Positions 1 through 12,198 of a stretch of 64,000 bases of DNA are shown one piece after another. Each line of letters opens with the position of its first letter. The first letter of the stretch is position 1. The stretch is from the NCBI RefSeq assembly GCF_016097555.1, contig NC_054702.1:85766610-85830609 (forward strand). The letters are read 5' to 3'. The DNA is from Gigantopelta aegis. Lineage: Eukaryota > Mollusca > Gastropoda > Neomphalida > Peltospiridae. Made by a program: the position numbers and the translations under genes. The notes under the pieces were generated by a model, which did not search any database, was not told where the DNA came from, and saw only the letters and a program-made list of their open reading frames with translations.

Positions 1-478
1 TAACAACACTGCATAGTCCCCAATGACCAGGTAACATTTCATCTGTAAATAATAATTTAAATATTGACCAATCACACTTCGCCTTTTATAACGTTATTTG
101 GGAGAATACAAATTCTAAAAATATCGGGCGAATATATTTTAGTGGCTGCAGTACAGCGAACCATACCAATACATACGGGGTGGGTTATCAGTCTTCAATT
201 TTACATTAAAAATTATTTATTTATTTATAAAAAACTAAAACTAAATCAGTCTTCAGTTTTACATTACAAATTATTTATTTTATAAAATAAAACATGTTTT
301 AAGGCATTCGTAATTCACACGAAACATGTCGTATACCCTCAGGATAATTCGGAATGTTTTCAAATTATTTTTAAATCACTGGCAGGATTCTGCAAGTAAG
401 GTTTTGATTGGTGGACATGAGCTCCAACTGGCTGGTGTTAGATCCACATGTAATAGTGGAGCTAATTTTAATTAGATT
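1..478. repeat. Fold-back TIR repeat, copy A (5' end outside window)
   Basis: Positions 1-90 match 17155-17244 in the same orientation. Positions about 375-478 are the reverse complement of 17044-17150. Together these show a short element with inverted arms of about 105 bp (arm motif gattggtggacatgagctcc) around a roughly 300-bp AT-rich core. This copy lacks its left arm because the window starts inside it. There is no coding potential; the small ORF at 64-285 is part of the repeat. Confidence 0.7.
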
Positions 479-544
479 GGCTCACTAAACAACACACACA
501 GTACCCGAGAGAAAACAAAAACCCCAATAAAGGGTCACTTTCAT

Positions 545-825
545 TATTCATTTCATTTCAACTTATTTTCGTGCTTATATCCAATTAAGGTTCAAGCACG
601 CTGTCCTGGGCACACACTTCAGCCATCTGGGCCGTTTGTCTAGGACAGTGGGTTAGTTGTTACTTGGTTAGTGGTTAGTGAGAGAGAAGAGGGTGTAGTG
701 GCCTTACACCTATCCACTGAGCCCTTAAGAACTCGCTCTGGGTTGGAGCTGGTACCAGGCTGCGAACCCTGTACCTACCAGCCTATAGTCTGATGGCTTA
801 ACCACTAAGTCACCGAGGCCGGTTT
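545..825 (-). repeat. SINE family B copy
   Basis: Read on the minus strand, the head (ggcctcggtgacttagtggt) resembles a tRNA A-box region. It is followed by a B-box-like stretch (gggttcgcagcc) and a body ending in 'ggatataagcacgaaaataa'. Partial copies of the same family lie at 37016-37175, 39710-39850 and 54270-54350, and the head is reused in composite copies at 8348 and 46648. Confidence 0.75.
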
Positions 826-1122
826 TTCATTATTACATGTAGGTCATCCTCTTTAAACCAACAAGTCTTTTGTGTGACTGTTACTTTTAACAGTTCCACC
901 TTCCTCGGTTCATTACTTATATTGGTGGCCATCTTGATTAAAATTAACAGGTATAGAAGAACTACTTTCATTGTGTTCATTGATCCCTAAAACCATGGGT
1001 TAAATGCAAGAATTACCTTTCTGTATCAAACAATAAGCAATTTACTGCCATTTTCTCAATTTGAACCACCATATTGGCAACCATCTTGTATTCAGGTGAC
1101 CCATTTATGAAATCTGAATTAT
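826..1122. other. Non-coding; dispersed repeat fragment
   Basis: No ORF or splice-framed exon is visible. The phrases 'cctaaaaccatggg' and '(g/a)ccatcttg' recur at 1487-1560, so this and 1440-1620 are two diverged copies of one repeat. Confidence 0.5.
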
Positions 1123-1432
1123 GAAGGAAGGAAATGTTTTATTTAACGACACACTCAACACATTTTATTTACGCTTATATGGCATCAGACATATGGTTAA
1201 GGACCACACAGATACTGAGAGAAGAAACCCGCTGTCGCCACTTCATGGGTTACTCTTTTCGATTAGCAGCAAGGGATCTTTTATGTGCACCATCCCACAG
1301 ACAGAATAGTACATACCATGGCCTTTGTTACACCAGTGTTGAGCTCTGGCTAGAACGAGAAATAGCCCAATGGGTCCACCGACAGGGATCGATCCTAGAC
1401 CAACCGCGCAACAAGTGAACGCATTACCCGCC
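1123..1432 (-). repeat. SINE family A copy
   Basis: The tail (gttttatttaacgacacac on the plus strand) comes first. The tRNA-like head (B-box ggatcgatcc; A-box region aatagcccaatgg) comes last, so the element is on the minus strand. The family body with 'aagggatcttttatgtgcaccatcccacagaca' sequence is complete. Small ORFs here are SINE-internal. Confidence 0.85.
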
Positions 1433-1439
1433 CTCATGA

Positions 1440-4400
1440 ATTATGATGACACCAATTATGATGGCACCAGTGTCTTTCCTGGCTCCTAAAACCATGGGGT
1501 AGATATAAAAATTGTTCTTCTTTGTTTTCTGATTTTCTGATCATCTTGGCCGCCATCTTGGAGTTTTCAAATTTCTCAAGGATGGCACCCAGTGGATTAT
1601 CGATGTGAACCCCCAACAGTGTCAGAATCCATAGATAACAACTATGTGTCAAATTTTGCACACCCAAGTGGTAATTCTTCGAGACTATCATAAAGACAAT
1701 GACAATGACCTTTATTCTTAGGCTTACAGTGTAGAGAAGAATGAAACACACACACACACATTAAATGTAGTTTATTTTATCCAACTAAATATATTTAGTA
1801 TACATCTTTGGAGTAAAAATAAAAATGTAACTGAATTTGATAAGAAATATTTACTGTTTCATTGAATCAAATTTTTTTTACACTAAATTGCAGTTGTATT
1901 GTTTTCCGTTTTGTTTTGTGTTTGTTTGTTTGTTTGTTTCTATTGTGTAGATTCCTATATTTGTAACAAAAAAACAAAACAAAAATATAACGCCACAAAC
2001 AGTTAACACAGGGACAAACATATTGTGTTGTTATAAAAATGCAGGTCCAATTGGTAGTAATATGCGACATTGATTATTTGTACTATTATCTATTCCCACT
2101 AAGTTAATGTTTTTATGTAGTATCAGGCACGGTGGAGCAGGAGGGAGGGGGGTTTACTCAATCAATCCCCCCAATGTCTACATTTATATGCGGTGTACAC
2201 TTGAGGTTGAAACCTGCACAGCGTAAAATATTTGTTTCTTAAATGGACTGCGATTTTCAGCTAAAATGAAGGTTACTTAACAAAATACTCTTCAATTCAT
2301 AAATACTCTTTAACTCATAAATGTCATGTCACACCTTATTTTCTTGCAGGTAGATTGAAATTATTATGAGGTGACATAATGTGTTATGCCCATTCGGCTA
2401 TTTTTTCCAGCCAGTGCTCCAAAACTGGTGTGACAAAGTCCATGGTATGTACTGTCCTATCTGTAGGATGTTGTCTGTATGAAAGATCCCTTGCTGCTAA
2501 TCGAAAAGAATAGCTCATTGCGTGATGGCGGCGATTTTTCTTTCATCATTTGAAACCATATATAACCCCCATTAGAATGTGTTGCGTGCGTCGTTAAATA
2601 AAACAGATCTTCTTTCCTTCAGTTAGGTCTCACTTGGTTTCCTTTGAACAATGGAGTCACCAAAAGTGGACGAACAGGATATGAATATGCGTAAATTTAG
2701 ATAGAAACTGTAGATCATTGTAATCCCAATAATTTTCCGTCAGCTGTATCGCTTGTAACAAGATACCTAGCGTTTCGAACAACATCCTGGTTTACACAAA
2801 GGAGTTATATTAGGTTACCAGCACACCTGTTACGGAGACAGATACTTGAAAAAGGGTGTGTGAACGGTTATTATCGAAGTACATGACGAATACTCCAGGG
2901 TGTATACTACCAAATCAAATCCCATAGACAGCAATAGTAACATATATGGCTAAATCTCCTACCTGCAGCGTATCAAGCAAAATAAATACCACGGATATAA
3001 ATACTATCAACCCTCACCTTTGAAGTGAATCAGAAAAAAAAAATAGAGGTCAAGCTGCTCATTTCAGAAATAACGGGTAGCATCTATGACTACCCTAATT
3101 CCGCACAAAATTTGAGTACACTTTTTTTTTTAACAGGTACTCCATACAAGCACAAGGCTACTTGGCACAGTGGTATTAGATGAAATAAAATTGCATACAT
3201 TTTATGCCGAGACGAAACTCTTTTTTTGTACTTGTGGTGTTAACTTCTCTATCAAAAGTTGGGTGGACCTCGAAATTTGACCCAGCCGTAAATTAACTGG
3301 TTTAGTATTACCTCCAGGGCGAGGACTCAATATTTTGGTGAAATATATCTGTCAAAACAAATCCACAAAGGGTGAACACCCCATTATATCACTATCACCG
3401 AGTTCGCCCCTGGATGCCTTTCCTGTGAGTAAACAATGATTTCAGTAATACATTCCTCGTTTGTTATAAAATATCATTTATTTTATTTAAATTAGGATAA
3501 TAAAATAAACTGAGATTCTATTAGCGTCCTGTAGGCTATAAAAACGATGACGCTACACGTTTTCAATACAACGATTTTGATTATATCTAAAAAGAAATAT
3601 TTAATTCTTGAGAACCCTGATCATGTCTCCACTCTGTTCAATGATAATATAGAGGATAATAAACAAGTTACCAGTTATTATAAAATTTATGTCCCGAGTG
3701 AAATAATTTTCAGTTTTCACGAGCTTTAGTGAACTTTAGCGAGTAACAAATGAAAATTATTTCACGAGGGACATAAATTTGATAATAAATGATAGCGAGT
3801 TTGTTATTCTATTTATTACCAATTGTTCTCTAAAAGCCTTTAGTTTCGACACGTACATGTATATAAATCATATAAACCACTTTACGCACTGTTTTGAGTA
3901 TTGTTATAACTTTGTAATTTAATCACGTACATAGATAATTTTCAAAAACAAAAGTTTTCTTTATTCTGGTACAAAATCTATAATAAATTGCATTAAAATG
4001 GCATTTTGTTATACATTTAACACCAAAAACAGACAGCCGTAAACACAAAATCTTTAACCTACATGATGACGTCATTGTGTTTTTGCCAAATCGTGATGAC
4101 ATATTTAGTACCGACAAGGTCATCCAATAGTATTGTTCGTTAGACCAATGCATGATAATTTCTGAGTGAGAAATTATCATAGTTATTTTCCCAGTTATGA
4201 GTGCCTGCTGGGGTAATAAATAGACAGAACTTCACATACTTTGTTTCGCTTCCTAGTTATTGCACGGATTTATTTTGCTTAGCGGTCTCATGGTATGTTC
4301 TTTCGCAAAATAAACGAATGCAATAAATAGGAAGCGAAAACAACGTATGTGAATTTTTGTATGTATTACATACCTTCTTTTGTGTTTTACAAAAACGGTT

Positions 4401-5229
4401 TTTATTTAACGTCATAACAACACTTTGTTAAATCTATGATCAAAACACCTTTCATGGATTCATTTAAAGTTAAAAATCATACTCTGCGGCAGCCTTGTGT
4501 GATGTTTCAAATACGATATGATGTCATTTGTAAATCATATATGACGTCAGTAAATAAAAGGCGCTAACTGCAGTAAAAAGAAAAGGGAATTCCCCATTTA
4601 AAAGTTCCAGTCCTGATCGCATATATGTACGATACAAAATAAATTTAACACATGGTTTCAAAATGCCTTTATCACTATAGTAAGATTGAATAGGTATGTA
4701 ATAAATATTTTTCTTACACACCCGTCGGTGATAACACCATTCGTTATTTTTCGATAACACATAATGTCAATACATATACGTGTGATAGCAAGTTAACGAA
4801 TGAATGAATGACTTCCTGCTCCTAGGTAATGACCAGGGCTCAGTTTAGTCTGACTAAACCAATTAAAATGGTCATGTCGAAAACCAGTCAAATAGTTCGC
4901 GAAGTTAGCAAAACATTTGCTGGCTGAACTTGGGGAAGGTCACCACTACCATACCACCCAGTGAAAAAGGCGCAATGGAAATCGATTACACTGTGATGTA
5001 TTTAGGTTAATCTCAAATTGATTTCTTTATGACACATACGTTAACTAGAAGTACTAGGGCCGTAAATACGTTTTAGTTGGAAATGACATTTAAAGTTACA
5101 TTATTTTTACTCCCAATATGTGATATTGACGATACCGAAACACAGAAGGGTAATAATCTCTTTATTATATAATCTCAAAGTTAATACAACGTGACCTTGT
5201 AAACTGCTTACACAACTTTAATTCCAGTC
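1440..5229. other. Intergenic DNA with SINE piece and hairpins
   Basis: No gene is recognised. A plus-strand SINE family A 3' part lies at 2409-2613. A strong inverted repeat lies at about 3675-3785 (ttatgtcccgagtgaaataattt against its reverse complement). Another inverted AT-rich segment lies at about 4190-4350 (ttcgcttcctagttattgca against its complement). The rest is AT-rich sequence with (tttg)n and A/T runs. Confidence 0.55.
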
Positions 5230-5232
5230 AGC

Positions 5233-6985
5233 CATTACTCGATATTGGAGAAGAACTAATCCCCATTCCCTTTACGCTACCAATTTGGTCGGGGTGATGT
5301 GGACAGGTACTAAAAGCCATCTACTGTTCACATCTCTCAGGTATACCCACTGTTGCAATAGCTAAGGCAAACTACGTCTGTGTCTGTAGCAGACAGCATG
5401 ATCTATCTGCAGCTTAGCTGATATGCATCGAATATGGAGGGGCATGTTGAAGCCCAAAATGTCCCAATGACCCAAGATGTCCCAATTAGGACATCTTGGG
5501 CCTAGATATGCCATATACTTTGTTACATTTGCTTAAATAATTCAAATTGTTTTTTGTTTAACGACACCTCTAGAGCATGTTAATGAATTAATAATCTCCT
5601 GTTAGGTTTCAAACAACGGGTAATTATCACATGTAGTCTTGAGAGGAAACCTGTAACATTTTTCTATTAGCAGCAAAGGGTCTTTTATATGCTTTTTCAC
5701 AGAAAGGACGGCACATAGAAAACATTTTGATATACCAATCGTGGGGCTCTGGTTACACTATTTAAAGGCACGTGAACATTTTGAAACTGTGCCTGCCGAA
5801 ACGAGTGGGATTTTCGCCTTTCGTTTGAAAAGGAAGGCAATGGTTTATTTAACGACATACTCAACACATTTTATTTATGGTTATATGGCGTCGGACATAT
5901 GGTTAAGGACTACACAGATATTGAGGTCTGTCTAGGATTGATCCCCATCGGTGGACTATTTATTGTTCCAGCCACTGCGCCACGAGTGGTATATCAAAGG
6001 CCATGGTATGTGCTATTCAGTCTATGGGATGGTGCATACAAAAGATCCCTTGCTACTAATGGGGAAAACTTGTAGGGGGTTTCCTCTCTAAAACTCTAGC
6101 CGGTGATTAATAAATCAGTCATGTTCTAGTAGTGTCGTTAAACAAAACAAACTTTAAACCATCAGTTGATCCACCTATACGTACGTACCTACGTACCAAA
6201 CCACCGACCTACCTGCCTACATCCATTCATCCATACATGCATACATATATACATAGATAGTAGATACACGCACACACATACATGTACATACAAAGAATAA
6301 TCATATTTACACAGCATATTTCATACTATTTCCTATGATATGCCATTTATGAATCACTGGTTGGAATGGGAAAACTCAATAGCTTCACCCAGATGATCGC
6401 CTGTTCAAACGAATGGATTACAACCGAGTGAAAATCCCACTCGTTTGGGCAGGCAGTTACAAAATGTCCACGTGCCTTTAAATGGTGTAACCAGAGCCCC
6501 ACGACTTTCGTATATTTCGTGTGTGCTGTTCTTTCTGTGAAAAAAGCATATAAAAGACCCTTTATGTTAATGGAAAAATGTCACAGGTTTTCTCTCAAGA
6601 CTACGTCTGATAAATACCCGTTGTTTGACCTCTAATAGCAAATCATTAATTCATTAACGTGCTCTAGAGGTGTCGTTAAACAAAAAACAATTTGAATAAT
6701 GTAACCAAATGTAACAAGGTATATGACATATCTAGGCCTAAGATCTTGGGTAATTGGGATATTTTGGGCTTCAACATGCCCCTCAATATTCGATGCATAT
6801 CAGCAAAGCTGCAGATGGATCATACCGTCTGCTACAGACACAGACGTAGTTGCCTTAGCTATTGCAACAGTGAGTATACTTGAGAGATGTGAACAGTGGG
6901 TGGCTCTTAGTACAGTGTATACATACCTGCTCACATCACCCCTACCAAATTGGTTGGGCAAAGGGAATGGGGACTAGTTCTTCTC
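5233..6985. repeat. Large inverted repeat (arms about 500-600 bp)
   Basis: The left arm starts near 'atattggagaagaactaatccccattccc' (5250). The right arm ends with its reverse complement near 6965-6985. Paired landmarks include 'aggggcatgttgaagcccaaaat' sequence at 5440 with its complement at about 6765-6785, and 'acgagtgggattttcgcc' at 5799 with 'aaaatcccactcgtttgg' at 6432. SINE family A pieces (about 5544-5760, 5835-5935 minus; 5930-6155 plus; 6480-6690 plus) and a tacg/tatg-rich spacer lie within it. Confidence 0.7.
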
Positions 6986-7960
6986 CAATTTGAGAAAAGA
7001 AAAATAACCTGTACATGTGGTGGTCTGTATTTATGTGTTGGATGATTACCTAGATGAATGTCATAGTTTGGTTGAAATATTGCATATAGTGTTTTTAACC
7101 ACAAACGCTAATGTTGTTGCCTATGGGATTTTATTTGGTATAGTACAACCTATAACGTCATCCCAGTCGCCTATCTTTTGACGGAAAGCTTCGATTTCGA
7201 AAGTCGATCGATCAAGAAAAATTATTTGATGTGATGTCCTTTCCCAGCCACTGTATAGAACAGTGGTCTCAAATTTTGTTCGTCAATAAGAACCAAAATT
7301 GTTCTGAATGTGCAATTTAAATATCACTTGACCTGACTGAAATTTTAAACTGAATGCTTTCATAATCAGGTTAGGTCAGGTCATAGGGTTTCACATGCAC
7401 ATTCAGAGCAAGCTATTTTAGCGCACGCTTGTCATGGGCACAGATGCCGGCCTCAGCTGGCTCCTCCGTCCAGGACAGGAAAGGGTTGGGGGGGGTGGGA
7501 GAGGGGACTGTCTGCACTGGCAGGTGTAAGAGAGTAGCACATCCAAGCGGTAGCAGGTGGAGGTGGTTTTGGTGCTATGGTATTTGGAATATCCCGTAGG
7601 ATTAAGCCAAATTGAATGTAGGAAATTTGACGCATTTTTGAACGGTCCGCCTAAATGGAAATGGGGAGCTATACATATTTTTTAACTTAGTATGCCGAGA
7701 GTAGCTCGATACTGGGACCTAGTTGGTGTTGAGATGTCTCCCTAGGTTGCCCATAGTGGCCCTTAAAAGAGCCTGATCTGTTCAGAAAAGGAAATATTCA
7801 CTTGGTTTCACACACACACACACCGATTGCCACATTCAGTAAAAATTGTAGGCATTAGGACAACTATTGTTAAAATAACAACTGATTCAAAATTGTAAGT
7901 AAAAAAAAAAAGCTACATGTAAATAAATTTAACAATAAAAGTGTACACAATATTTCAACT
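6986..7960. other. Non-coding; one dispersed-repeat copy
   Basis: Positions 7380-7560 carry the G-rich repeat with 'gcgcacgcttgtcatgggcac' and 'gtccaggacagg'. The same family is tandemly arranged at 44.8-46.2 kb and seen again at 63780-63900. Nothing else is recognised. Confidence 0.5.
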
Positions 7961-7964
7961 CAAT

Positions 7965-8255
7965 ATCTTGAGGCATCGGTAGAGTGCTCGCTTGCGGTGC
8001 TTGCATCGCAAGATCGAACCACCTCGGTGTATCCATTCACCTGATTGGGTTTTTTTTCTCGTTCCAACTAGTGCACCACATCTGGTCAAAGTTGTCATAT
8101 GTGTGTTCCTGTCTGTGGGAAGGAGCATAAAAAAGATCCCTTGCTGCATTAGAAAAAAATGTAGTGGGGTTTCCTCTGATAACAATGTGGTGTTTGACAT
8201 CCAATAGCCTATGATCAATGTATTCTAGTGGTGTTGTTAAACAATACACTTTAAC
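7965..8255 (+). repeat. SINE family A-like copy with alternative tRNA head
   Basis: The head reads 'gaggcatcggtagagtgctc', then a B-box-like 'agatcgaacca', then the shared body (gtgcaccac ... aaaagatcccttgctgc) and the tail 'gtgttgttaaacaa'. Similar heads occur on the minus strand at about 23310 and 56975. Confidence 0.75.
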
Positions 8256-8347
8256 TTCTAACAATATTAAAGTACAGATAAATGTTCATAAAAGGTAAAT
8301 TTTTAAAGAACACCACAGTAAAAACGAGTAATATAAACAAATATTAC

Positions 8348-8700
8348 CTACCGGCTTCGGTGGCGTCGTGGTTAGGCCATCGGTCTACAGGCTGGTAGGT
8401 ACTGGGTTCGGATCCCAGTCAAGGCATGGGATTTTTAATCCAGATACCGACTCCAAACCCCGAGTGAGTGCTCCACAAGGCTCAATGATTCAACAAAGGC
8501 CATGGTTTGTGCTATTCTGTCTGTGGAACGCGCAAATAAAAGATCCCTTGCTGCTTATCGTAAAAAGAGTAGCCTATGTGGTGCCAGCAGGTTTCCTCTA
8601 AAAAAAACCCAGTCAGAATGACCATGTTTGACGACCAATAGCCGATGATAAGATAAAAGATCAATGTGCTCTGGTGGCGTCGTTAAATAAAACAAACAAA
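8348..8700 (+). repeat. Composite SINE: family B head with family A body and tail
   Basis: It starts 'ggcttcggtggcgtcgtggt' with B-box-like 'gggttcggatccc', then switches to the family A body (aaaagatcccttgctgct) and the tail 'ggcgtcgttaaataaaacaa'. The copy at 46264-46648 on the other strand has the same head-body junction, so this is a real composite subfamily rather than a chance junction. Confidence 0.75.
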
Positions 8701-9348
8701 CAAACAAACTTTACAAATATTATGTAGTAACACGAAAATAACTGCGATGATAATAAAATGTTCTCAATTTCATGTCGGGTCTTGTGGGTCTTGTATTTTT
8801 AAAACTGCAGTTTCTATTTCATTTTTTTATATTTATTTTTCAAGTGTAGATGTATGTACCTGGATACTGTGGTTGATTTTAGTTCACGTTTCTCCACACA
8901 CTGTCACGGTAATATTAGCAACCAAATTTTCTCCATCCAGGTTTAGTATGGTGCCAGTAATACCAGACAAAGGGCTGATCTAGAAAATTTAATATTTATC
9001 GGTGTTAAAATAGTGTAACAATAGTTAAGTGACAGTATCAAAGCTACATAATCACCCAAAGTATTTATTACTTAATATTTATTTGGAAATGTAAAGATTA
9101 TTTCTTGAATTAAATGCCCATAAAAATTACAACAAAATAATTTCTTTTACTGGTACTGGTAGATAAAATATATGTTTGGAGAATTCATGTTACAGTGATC
9201 GACAGATTAACATGCGACTCCACAAGCAGATATATAAATCACTTCAGTGCATTGACAAATATTTGGCTGCTGTTTTGATAGATATAATATGATGTTTTCT
9301 ATGCATGTACTTTATACTGTTAGCCAATAATTCTTGTGGAAAGCACTG
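8701..9348. other. Non-coding AT-rich DNA
   Basis: No recognisable gene, SINE or inverted repeat is seen. Confidence 0.4.
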
Positions 9349-11618
9349 TTAAAGGGACATTCCCGAGTTTGCTGCATTGTAAGATGTTTCCGACTAATAA
9401 AATATTTCTACGATTAAACTTACATATTAAATATATTTTCTTGTTTAGAATAGCAGTGTCTGTATATTCAATGTGTTTCTGGTCGTCTTAATATTTGTAA
9501 GAAGCCACAACTAGATTTTGTCGTCAAATAATTTCGTACATACAGAAAAAATAGTTTTCAGGAAATAAAATGAAATTTAACCTAGTACAAATATTAGAAC
9601 GATCAGAAACACGTTTAATATACAGCCACTAATATTTTATGTAGAAAAATATATTTGATATGTAATTGGGTCATTCCACAGAAAAGGTAAAAAATCATGA
9701 ACGATTTTGTCCCCATCCATTTATTCAGTAAAAAATACTTCACTTTTATCTTTTATTTAAAAATAAATATTGTGAATCATGCTTTAGCAAGAACATAAAC
9801 ATTCATTTCAATAATAATTATTTCACCGAAACTGATAGTCAAAAACAAAATTTTGTCAAATTTGTCCGCTAAGTTACTGTCCCAAACAGTAAGTCTATAC
9901 ATACACTCTGCTGTATAGATGAACCAAATATACAGGTAGTATTATTTTTCATTCAAAATCATTTTATTCTGGATAGTGTCCAGTGTTGAAATCAGTTTTA
10001 TAAATGACAGTTCTTGAAACTAGAAATTATTTAGGATTTACTTTGTGTCCCTATTTATTATGTCCACTATGTTATTATTTTATTTTAGACAAGTACAGTC
10101 ACTGAGAGATACATATGGAATGTTTTTAAATACTCACCAGATGGCATTGCAATCCCTATCAGTAATGAGAAGCATGGTTTTGATCAGATGTGACATATTT
10201 CTAATTTATTTTTAATTTTGGAAACGTTTGTCAATCGTACCTTTATTATGTGTCTGCAAGATTACCAATGTAGTAATCCACCAATATATTGAATGAGTTT
10301 GACCATTATAGCACAAAGTAGGTTAAGTATACCAAAACCTAAAACAAAAGCCTGAGTGGTAATACGTCAGACTAGCAAGGTCATAGGATGAGACATTTAA
10401 GAAAATGTTCACATGTTACCGTCTGCTAAGTTACCTTCAACAAAGTAACTTAGTAGACCAGTGTTGGTAACCTAGTAGACAAACAGGTAGAAATGCCATC
10501 ATTACATGGAGTTAATGCTAAAATGTTACTATTAATATGTCTCCTACATGTGTATACTGAATAATAGTTTACCTATTTAAAGTGTAGTCCTAGAATATTG
10601 GCTTTACTGTAAATTTGTGACGCTTCAGTAACATAGCGGACAACAGAGTAACTTAGTGGCCACACTGTCAATACATGTGTATATCAGTTACCAGTATAAA
10701 ACACATCACAGTTGTCATCACATTGATTTATACTAATAGTTACTGATGGATACATACTTGTTTTCATATAGCTGCTGTATGTACTATTATGTTTATTACT
10801 AATGGCATCTTTTCAATTTGATTTAGCGGTATATATCCTAATGAATTTGTTCTCTACCTGGCACATGAAAGTATCACCGAAGTAAATAATAATAAATAAA
10901 TTTTTAAAAATTAACAAACAAAAAAATCCCCTCCCCCACAGAATTCTGACCAGAGGGATGCCATCTATGTTTGTTCAATAGTTGACCTGTGCAAATGCAA
11001 ATACATTCCTTCTGCAGAGTTCTTATATTCTAACTTCTGTAGAGTCATATTAATTATGAAATACTGGCTAACACTACTCTTACTAAAACTACAGCACAAA
11101 TAGCTCAATCAACACTGAAGTGACTGTTGATGTCGCTTCTTGTATATATAACCCCATGGGTCGCTGTTGATGTGTCCACTCCTGATCATTCTTGTACCTC
11201 AAACTACTACAAATGAAGGATATTCGTGCATCTTTGCATTAAATGTATCTGGCTGTATTTTGTTTTTACAATTCAGTGTTAAACTAGGCATCATAAGGTT
11301 GTACAATGAGACAGCTATACAGGTGGAGTGCATTCTGCCTCAACAATAAGGACATGTATGGGTATATTTATGAAAACTGTTTGTCTCCTTCCCAAACCAA
11401 CTGCTAATGGTAGCAGCAACAAACTGACACAAGTTATGAGGCCATGTCTTATAAATGATATTAGCATGTACACATGCATGCATTTAACATATAAAATTTC
11501 AAAAGTGTTGAAAAATAAAAACAGAAAAAAAAATATGATTTTGTCAGCTGAAGTAAATTTTTAAAAAAAGAAGTGCATTGGCTTGTAGTTCAATTTTTTA
11601 TTTGTTATATTGGTCCAT

Positions 11619-11850
11619 CAGGGTTTCTGCCAGAGGGTAAAATGGGTATGGTGCCATACCCACATTTGTGGGTAGATTTTTGTTTTAATTTACTTTTTAA
11701 AAAATTAATTATTCTTATCATTACTGTATGATTTTTGTAATCCTAACTCTAAACTTAACCAATTTTCTTTCTGGAGAGGCACCCACACTGTGCTTGCATT
11801 CAATTTCATAAAGCGCCATACCCACCAATTTCTTTCTGGCAGAAACACTG
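11619..11850. mobile_element. MITE, cagggtttctgccag ends
   Basis: The left end 'cagggtttctgccag' and right end 'tctggcagaaacactg' are inverted. The next inner segments also pair (gggtatggtgcc; gcgccataccc). The flanks share 'tccat'. It has hAT-like termini and is nested inside the 3.4-kb element. Confidence 0.6.
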
Positions 11851-11865
11851 TCCATGGAACATTTT

Positions 11866-12198
11866 CAGGGCTTCTAGATTATGGTAGCCCCACTCCCATG
11901 GCTAGTGTTATTCAATGTTGGGCTAGTAAATAACTACTATTGTCATGCCCGAGTGATTTTTGGGGTCATATGCTGCAGTTAAGTCTATTTTGCAAATATA
12001 AATATCCTGCCCACACCCAACCCCTCAGTGTTAGTGTTTTAAGATCTTTAAGTAACATAATTGATTATTACTAGTATTTATTAAAATTGTATTAACTTTA
12101 AGTAAAGTAGGGCTGGTGAATTTTTAATCATGGCTAGTAAATTTTTAAAATCACTGATCCCATGGCTAGTGGATTTTATGAAAATTCTAGAAGCCCTG
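11866..12198. mobile_element. MITE, cagggcttctaga ends
   Basis: It starts 'cagggcttctaga' and ends 'tctagaagccctg', with 'atttt' on both sides. The internal phrase 'atggctagt' is repeated three times. It has hAT-like termini and no ORF, and is nested inside the 3.4-kb element. Confidence 0.65.
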
